A DNA stretch of 64,000 bases, taken from positions 55,626,001 through 55,690,000 of the forward strand of contig NC_059346.1 of assembly GCF_019703515.2 (NCBI RefSeq). The letters are read 5' to 3'. The translations under genes and the position numbers were made by a program. This document shows, one piece after another, positions 57,873 through 64,000 of this stretch. Numbering within the stretch: position 1 is the stretch's first letter; each line of letters starts with the position of its first letter. The notes under the pieces were generated by a model. The model searched no databases. It had not been told where the DNA came from and saw nothing but the letters and a program-made list of their open reading frames with translations. Source of the stretch: Myxocyprinus asiaticus. Lineage: Eukaryota > Chordata > Actinopteri > Cypriniformes > Catostomidae.

Positions 57873-58797
57873 ATACATGTTAATTTGGATTCATATGTTG
57901 TTTTTTTCTTACTTTATGTGAACGAAAAGACACAAATTCACCCCTTTTCTCATTGGAAATAGGTCAATTTCAAAATATCACTGTCCTGGTCACAAAAGCA
58001 AAGTTTGTGGGGAATAATAGCCATTTTCTATATTTTTGAGGCATAAGCAATTAGGAAATAACACTTGCTACCCAGGAACAAAAACTGTGTAACATAGTGA
58101 TCAGACAGACTGTCACAGATAGTCAGATAAACCGTCAGATACAGAGAGAGATAGAGAGAGCAAGAATGAAACCATATTCAACCCAAAAATGAAAATTCAG
58201 TCATTGTTTACTCACCCCTGTGTTGCTAACCCCATATGACTTTCTTATTCTTAACACTTAGGGAGAAATTGTGAAAAAAATGCTGTGCTCAGTGATGTCA
58301 TACAACGGCAGTTTATGGTGACCACCTCTTCAAGCTTCAAAAGGACACAAAAGTATAATTCAGATGTTTAATAATTTATTCCATGAGATTCATGGTTGTT
58401 ATGAAAGCATACGATAAGGTTTGGTGAGAAACAAACCAAAATCGAATTTATTATTTAGTGAAAATGTTCACTGACCGTTGATCTCCTGTGTGCGTTCATG
58501 ATAGGGCACAAGAGTAACAGTTTCGCAGCCCCCTCGCGACATTGGGATGTTCGAGCGAAAACTCATTTGTTTATCTAAAAACAGGTCCTCCACAACGATA
58601 GCGACAAAAGAACACAACACAGCTGCACACAAACCAGAGAACAGAACTTACTAAACATGTGTGAAGAGTTTGTAGTCAAAGAATTTATGCATTTCTATGC
58701 CCAGCCTTATTTTTTTGAGAGTTTTTGGACCAGTGCCAGTTTACAATGGATGGAGTTACCCACACGATGCTGAAAATAGAAAACAAGCGATCATTCC

Positions 58798-59170
58798 TGT
58801 AACAGGTTCAGTTCTCTTGGGCAATGGAGGAGTCAGAAGGCAATGAAGCAGTGCAGGCAAGACTTTTATTTTTCTGCCTCAGATTCTGGGGTGACTTAAT
58901 GCAGTCTATTCACATAGATTCAAACACTCAATCAGATAACAAAAGAAACTTTTAAACACTCAGTCAGATAACGAATACACTCAGCAAGCGTCAAGTTCAT
59001 GCTCTAAGGGCACTCTCTCTCCCAACTGGTGAGCTGGTGTGGCTTTTAAGTCTCCCTCCGCCATCACTATAACAAGAGACAGGTGTTAAAGATAATTACA
59101 ACCCAAGTGACGAGCCTTACCACGCTCTTTCTCCCGCAGACAGACACATGACCACGGCCCCATCACCACA
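58798..59170 (-). mobile_element. Solo LTR
   Basis: Read on the - strand the 373-bp segment starts TGTGGTGATGGGG and ends CTGTTACA (TG...CA). It has AATAAA (complement of TTTATT near 58867) followed by a downstream segment, as in an LTR R/U5 region. The flanks are ATTCC (58793-58797) and GTTCC (59171-59175), a 4/5 target duplication. No internal retroviral or retrotransposon genes are adjacent, so it is a recombined solo LTR in the loop of the palindromic element. Confidence 0.65.
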
Positions 59171-59820
59171 GTTCCGTTGCTCATCACTGCTGGTTAGAAC
59201 AAAAACTCTGATTACCATAGAAAATATACCTTTTACCACGTGTCGTTTGCCGTCAGGTTAGAACATGATGTGATTGTGGCTGCCTGTAGCCTCCTCTATG
59301 TTTCTGTTGGATTTCCGAGTACTCCATTCAAAAAAATAAGGCTGGGCATAGAAATGCATAAATTCTTTGACTACAAACTCTTCAGACATGTTTAGTAAGT
59401 CCTGTTCTGTTTTGTGAGCAGCTGTGTTGTGTTCTGTTGTCGCTATCGTTGTGGAGGACCTGTTTTTAGATAAACAAAACAAGTTTTCGCTTGAACAGCC
59501 CAGTGTCGCAAAGGGGCTGCGTAAAATGTTGCTCTTGTGCCCTGTCATGAACGCGTACAGGAGATCAACGGTCAGTCAACATTTTCACTAAATAATACAT
59601 TAGATTTATGTTTGTTTCTCACCAAACCTTATCGTATGCTTTCATAACAATCATGAGTCTCATGGAATAATTTATTAGACTTCTGAATTACACTTTTGCA
59701 TTCTTTTGAAGCTTGAAGAGGTGGTCACCATAAACTGCCATTGTATGACATCACTGAGCAAATTTTTTTTTCACAATTTCTCCCTTTGTGTTAAGAAAAA
59801 AAAAGAAAGTCATATAGGAT

Positions 59821-60667
59821 CAGGGTTGGGAGGGTTACTTTTGAAATGTATTCCACTACAGATTACAGATTACATGCTGTAAAATGTCATTTGTAACGTA
59901 TTCCGTTAGATTACTCAAGGTCAGTAACGTATTCTAAATACTTTGGATTACTTCTTCAGCACTGGTAGATTTTTTTCACTTGTTTTGACTATAAAAACTC
60001 TGCCAGTACATTAAGACAAAATACACATGTTAAAAATACATTCTTTGAAAAACCTAAATATCTTATGCAGTGTTGTTTCTAAAACAAGATTAATCAAATT
60101 GATCTTGTTTTAAGGATTTTTAGATATTTTTTCAAGAAAACAATACAAAAATGATTATCAAGAATACGATTTTTGCCCTAATATCAAAGATCTTACTAGA
60201 AAAATAGAAATTATGATCCAACGTGAATTTTCTTGATAAAAAATGATCGTGCCTGGTAATGTGCATGTAAAATGGCTAGAAATAGCATTTTAGCTTAGCG
60301 TAAAGCTGACACTTTACACAAGGTTTATTTGTATTTCTTCTGCTCCAAACTTACTTCAAACTTACTTCTCTGTCTGCTCGTATGAATGTAACACATCATA
60401 AGAAAGTGTTTCACCGCTGTTCAAATGCACTTTGGATCACATCATTTATATGTATAAATGTTTTCCATCTGAAAGGACTAAATATTAAATGAAACAAATG
60501 ACAATAAAATGCAAAGTAATCTCTTCAGTAATCAAAATACTTTTTGAATGTAACTGTATTCTAATTACCAATGATTTAAATTGTAACTGTAGTGGAATAC
60601 AGTTACTTATATTTTATATTTTAAATACGTAATCCAGTTACATGTATTCCGTTACTCCCCAACACTA
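59821..60667. mobile_element. hAT MITE with perfect 8-bp target duplication
   Basis: The ends CAGGGTTGGGAGGGTTACTT and the inverse TAGTGTTGGGGAGTAACGGA are flanked by TATAGGAT at 59813-59820 and 60668-60675. The interior is rich in GTAACGTATTCC/GGAATAC words and is non-coding. Confidence 0.85.
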
Positions 60668-60728
60668 TATAGGATTATAACAACACAGGGGTGAGGAAAC
60701 AATGACTGAATTTTCTTTTTGGGCGATC

Positions 60729-61740
60729 TAATCCTATAAAGCAGATCAAAGGTCTTTTGTGGGTTCAATGTAAGTCTATAGGATTTTTCTGGTTTTTGAT
60801 CTTTCGCTGTGTGAAAATCAGTTAGAAAAGACATAGCACACTATTCTTGAACAGTCTGAAGGTCTGTGCCAAGTTTGGTGAAAGTAGCTTGAAAGCTTTA
60901 GGATGAGTTCAAGTCAGATATTTTGGTCTTCGTTTAGAGATTTTGAAAAAACCCTAAACAAAATTTGTAGATAAACAGTATGTTGGCTTTGTCAAGCCAA
61001 CATAACTTCATTGTCAAAACCCATGATTAGATATTATGTAACATAACAAATGTCAGATAACAGATTAAAAACAGAGGACTGATCAATAAATAATAAAATT
61101 CTATTATTATTATTATTATTATTTTGTAAATAATATAGCTCATAAGCCTCATTGTACGTGGTTTCTGATTACCAGTTGCAAACTGGTGTATTAATATACT
61201 TAAGAATTCAACTGATGTGTGGTCACAGGTGTGTGTATATAAGCTATTTTACAACAGCTTCCAACATGGCTCATCCAATCAGATTTAAAGCTGGAACTAA
61301 CAGTTTTAAAGTTGATGTTAGAGGGGGAAGAAGTTGACGTTTTCTTACAGAAAGCTGCTGAGAGTCATCGGGGGGATACTGGATGAACTGCTCACTGTCA
61401 AACAAGAGAAATCCCCAACTCCTGATGCTAACCTGCAAACCTCTCACCTGAAAATAACACGACAGATATATAATAAACGAAAAGCCAACGACATTTGCCC
61501 TTCATATGAATATATAAAGCAGCTATTTTAGAGAACATACAGTATGTGAAATAAGTTAGAACTAATATTTTACCTGCTTGCCTGAACTGATATTCCCAGT
61601 AAACACAAAGTTGATTGGTGTATCACGAGTCAACAGATGAATAGTGCAACCAATCACATGACATGTAGATACATCACAATGCTGTCAGACAAAAAGGTGC
61701 AAGACACATGTTACCATAGTAAGAAAACTCTGACAGTCAA
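60729..61740. other. Unassigned stretch
   Basis: No gene recognised. An ATT repeat lies at 61104-61122. Two short + strand frames at 61266-61336 and 61334-61531 (starting MAHPIRFKAG and MTFSYRKLLR) overlap at ATGA but show no known domain and no splice or promoter support. Confidence 0.45.
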
Positions 61741-61751
61741 TATGTGAGGTT

Positions 61752-62190
61752 AAGGGATAAGTTCAGCCAAATATGAAAATCCAACATCATTGTCAATAAG
61801 TCTCGCTATTGACATCAAACCTGACACAATTCTTCTTGACATGCCATTTTTGAAAATACTTGAATCTTAATCAGATTATCGGTCAATAACAACTTAACTG
61901 TCAGTCTGTTACTTGCACAAAGCTATCATATGACTTCAGAAGACAGGAATATAGCACACAAGTCAAATAAAACTACTTTTATGGAAATTGTATGGTGTTT
62001 ATGCCCATTTTGTAGCTTGACAGTGTCAGTCCCCATTCACTTTCATTGTGTGGAAAAGAGCAACCAGGACATTCTGTGAAACAAAACTGCTAAAATGTTC
62101 TTTTGTGTTCCACAGAAGAAAGTAAGTTATACAGGTTTAGAACAACATGAGGGTGAGTAAATAATGACATGGGTGAACTACTCCCTTGAG
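61752..62190. mobile_element. Short CACCCAAAAATG-type MITE
   Basis: The left end AGGGATAAGTTCAGCCAAAT and right part AACAACATGAGGGTGAGTAA through GGGTGAACTACTCCC are inverted ends. It is non-coding. Confidence 0.55.
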
Positions 62191-62787
62191 GTTCCATAAG
62201 CTTACCGATATCATATTGGAGCTTTTAACATTTTTGGGTAGACCTTGCTTTTCACAGTTCACACCAGTTCCATTCTGGATCATAAACACACAACATATAC
62301 ACACACGAGAGAGAGAAAAGAGGAAATGACAGTTGGCAGTGGTTTAGCACAGTAAGTTTATCTCCTACTTCTGCTCTACACTAAAAACTTCATTAGATGC
62401 TTTAAGAAAGACTTTCACAAACACACACAATAACACTTTTTCTTGTGACAACTTTTTTGAACACAGTACAGAGAGCACTGCGTACTCACAACACATTTAG
62501 CTTATTTTTACTTCAGTTTAATTTGAAGGCCAAAGGGAACACTTTTAGAAAGGGTCAGTCGGGAAGGCTTGAGGATTTTATCATGCAGTCATGCTACTTC
62601 ATGTTTGTAAATGTGTCCTGACCCCTGATTCTGTCAGATCTCATGTGATGTGATTGTCTGTGACTGGTCATGGGTAAGGATCACTTTGAGGGTAAGGGTC
62701 AGTTCGATCAGGTTTAACCAAGTTAGTTAGGGTTAACTTGGTTAGCCAGATAAGTTTCAGGATAACTTGGTATAAATATGGGTATCT
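62191..62787. other. Unassigned stretch
   Basis: No coding feature. A local run of GGTTAACTTGGTTAGC-like repeats lies at 62715-62770. Confidence 0.5.
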
Positions 62788-62795
62788 ACTGGAAT

Positions 62796-63477
62796 TAGGG
62801 CTGTCGACTTAACGTGTAAATTAAATGGGATTAATTATATAAAAATTACATGTTAAAAACAATTGGGCAATAAATCAGCAGGGGGCAGTAAGCGCAACTC
62901 CAGCTGAACAGACAACAAACCACAGCTACTAACAGCAGAAAGTACAAGATGAGAATGCATTTTTGCATTCAAATACAGTTGGACGGACCTGTAACTCTGA
63001 ATGCATTGTCTCGAGATGTGTTTTTGTAAGTTTTAAACTATGTTTAACTTGACACAGCGACACGACCAGAGTGAGACACTCCAAAAGCATAAATACTGTC
63101 TAAATACTGACGCATCCTTAGAAAGGCCTTATAATAAATCTACCTCATACAGATTGATGAATTCAATAGCAATGGCTTATGTTCAATAATATGTAAACAA
63201 ACAATTTATTGCCTACTAAAGCCACTTTTTTGTTGCCTAATCATTGATTTACTCGTCTGCCACAACAATGTAATTTATTTCAATTGTCTGAATTATTTTA
63301 TTTGTTATACATTATATTAAAAATTATTTAAATATCATTATTTATAATTATTTCATAATTATTTGTTGAACTATTTATATATATCAGCAAATACTGATAT
63401 ATGCGACTAATTCGATTAATTAATCAGTACATCATGTAATTAATTTGATTTATTATTGTAATTGATTGACAGCGCTA
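62796..63477. mobile_element. hAT-type MITE (TAGGGCTGTC ends) with perfect 8-bp duplication
   Basis: TAGGGCTGTCGACTTAA on the left pairs with ATTGACAGCGCTA on the right. ACTGGAAT flanks it exactly on both sides (62788-62795 and 63478-63485). The interior is AT-rich near the ends, with a GCAGGGGGCAGTAAGCGCAA block at about 62877, and is non-coding. Related ends occur at 5852, 7177, 24177 and 25194. Confidence 0.85.
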
Positions 63478-63485
63478 ACTGGAAT

Positions 63486-64000
63486 AATTAGCTTACAAGC
63501 GATAAATACCTCTTGTTGTTCTGACAACATTGCTGAATATACTTTACCCTTGCTTGGAAGAGCAGCAAATCCCATGTTCACCCAAAAAAGTTTCACTCTA
63601 CCCAAGTAGGCAACGTTTGAAAAAATGGGACCCAACTTAACCTCCTGAGAACCCGCGTCCACTTGCGTGGACATTACATTTTGGCTCCGCTATAGGCTAT
63701 GAATAATTTAATTAAATTTAAAACGATTGATCTCAGTTCAGGACACTCTAGGCTGTCATTAAAGGGTTAAACTTTCGAAGCACCAAGTAATGACCGACAA
63801 AACAACATGGCGCAGATCTCAGCTGAGTTTGTCTTTGGGAGAAATGGCAACAAAACTACATTTGGTAAGAAATGTACATCCAAAGTGATTGGATGATGCT
63901 GGCCATTACTTTGAATCAGAATTATTTATGGTCATTTCTGATGTAATGTCTGTAACGTCTCAAAAACATGAATAACCAACACTCCTGGAAACATAATAAA
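63486..64000. other. Unassigned stretch at window end
   Basis: No gene recognised with confidence. CCTGAGAACCCGCGTCCACT near 63642 looks like a dispersed repeat. An ATG at about 63809 opens a short frame (MAQISAEFVFGRNGNK) ending at a GTAAGA donor-like site, but nothing else supports an exon. Confidence 0.4.

Larger units (their letters stand above)
56788..58079 (+). mobile_element. DNA element with ~124-bp near-identical inverted repeats
   Basis: The left repeat (56788-56911) and right repeat (57957-58079) are inverted and differ at about 4 positions. They start GTTCCTGGGTAGTAAGTGTT and include CTATTATTCCCCACAAACTT. Between them lie heat-shock-element-like arrays, a TATA box and a gene remnant read left to right. 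A 9-bp direct repeat TGTGTAACA occurs at 56743-56751 and 58086-58094 and could be a target duplication if the AT-rich 36 bp at the left border are later additions. The high repeat identity suggests a recent insertion. Confidence 0.85.
58178..60728. mobile_element. Large palindromic element, two later insertions inside
   Basis: The left arm 58178-58735 is inverted at 59318-59820 plus 60668-60728. For example GAAGAGTTTGTAGTCAAAGA (58661) pairs with TCTTTGACTACAAACTCTTC (59364), and GAAAATTCAGTCATTG pairs with CAATGACTGAATTTTC. Ends are of the CACCCAAAAATG type. The loop contains a solo LTR, and the right arm is split by a hAT MITE. A 96-codon frame on the - strand (59548-59258) lies mostly in the arm and has no clear domain. 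Confidence 0.8.

Noticed and set aside
61266..61531. Two short overlapping frames (ATGA overlap) as a small bicistronic gene
   Set aside because: No domain, no promoter or polyadenylation context, and such overlaps arise by chance in this composition.
63809..63870. First coding exon starting MAQISAEFVFGRNGNK with a GTAAGA donor
   Set aside because: No following exon in the window, and it adjoins a repeat-like segment; a single short frame plus a donor-like word is not enough.

Overview
The window looks like a transposon-rich teleost chromosome, probably a cypriniform or close relative. The host genes are intron-rich vertebrate genes. They sit in AT-rich DNA full of Tc1/mariner copies (several of the Tdr1/Sleeping Beauty type), hAT-like MITEs, a tRNA-derived SINE of V-SINE type, CR1/L2-group LINEs and a DIRS-like element.

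Host genes. (1) The last three coding exons of dvl2 (dishevelled 2) lie on the + strand between 8026 and 16995. They hold the distal half of the DEP domain, the Pro/Ser-rich tail and the conserved C-terminus, followed by a long 3' UTR. (2) A complete acadvl (mitochondrial very-long-chain acyl-CoA dehydrogenase) lies on the + strand from 21631 to 46914. I could place 20 coding exons with GT/AG borders and matching phases, giving 659 residues. (3) The last two exons of an integrin alpha subunit lie on the - strand (50318-50737), tail-to-tail with acadvl.

Layout. 1-8025: LINE and Tc1 fragments, a GC-rich block and MITE pieces, all 5' of the visible dvl2 exons. 8203-16462: dvl2 introns, the second carrying a 2-kb Tc1 element with a hAT fragment inside it, further Tc1 pieces and a Tc1-type MITE. 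16996-19350: dvl2 3' UTR containing two MITEs. 19356-21270: nested MITEs, then the acadvl promoter with a ZNF143/SBS-type motif. 21948-25411 (intron 2): a deleted Tc1 and a hAT MITE. 26301-29031 (intron 6): a Tc1 with a near-intact transposase. 33826-37632 (intron 15): a LINE. 37706-44488 (intron 16): a three-level transposon nest, a SINE and a second large Tc1. 44889-46776 (intron 19): a palindromic MITE split by a Tc1. 46915-50317: 3' regions of the convergent genes. 51850-54760: a rearranged DIRS-like retroelement. 55140-64000: more nested elements.

Most notable: at 56788-58079 an element with ~124-bp inverted repeats (about 97% identical) carries a gene remnant of an unfamiliar family. 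Upstream of the remnant are two heat-shock-element-like arrays, one of them perfect, followed by a TATA box and an Initiator at canonical spacing. No CRISPR arrays, operons or structural RNA genes were seen.
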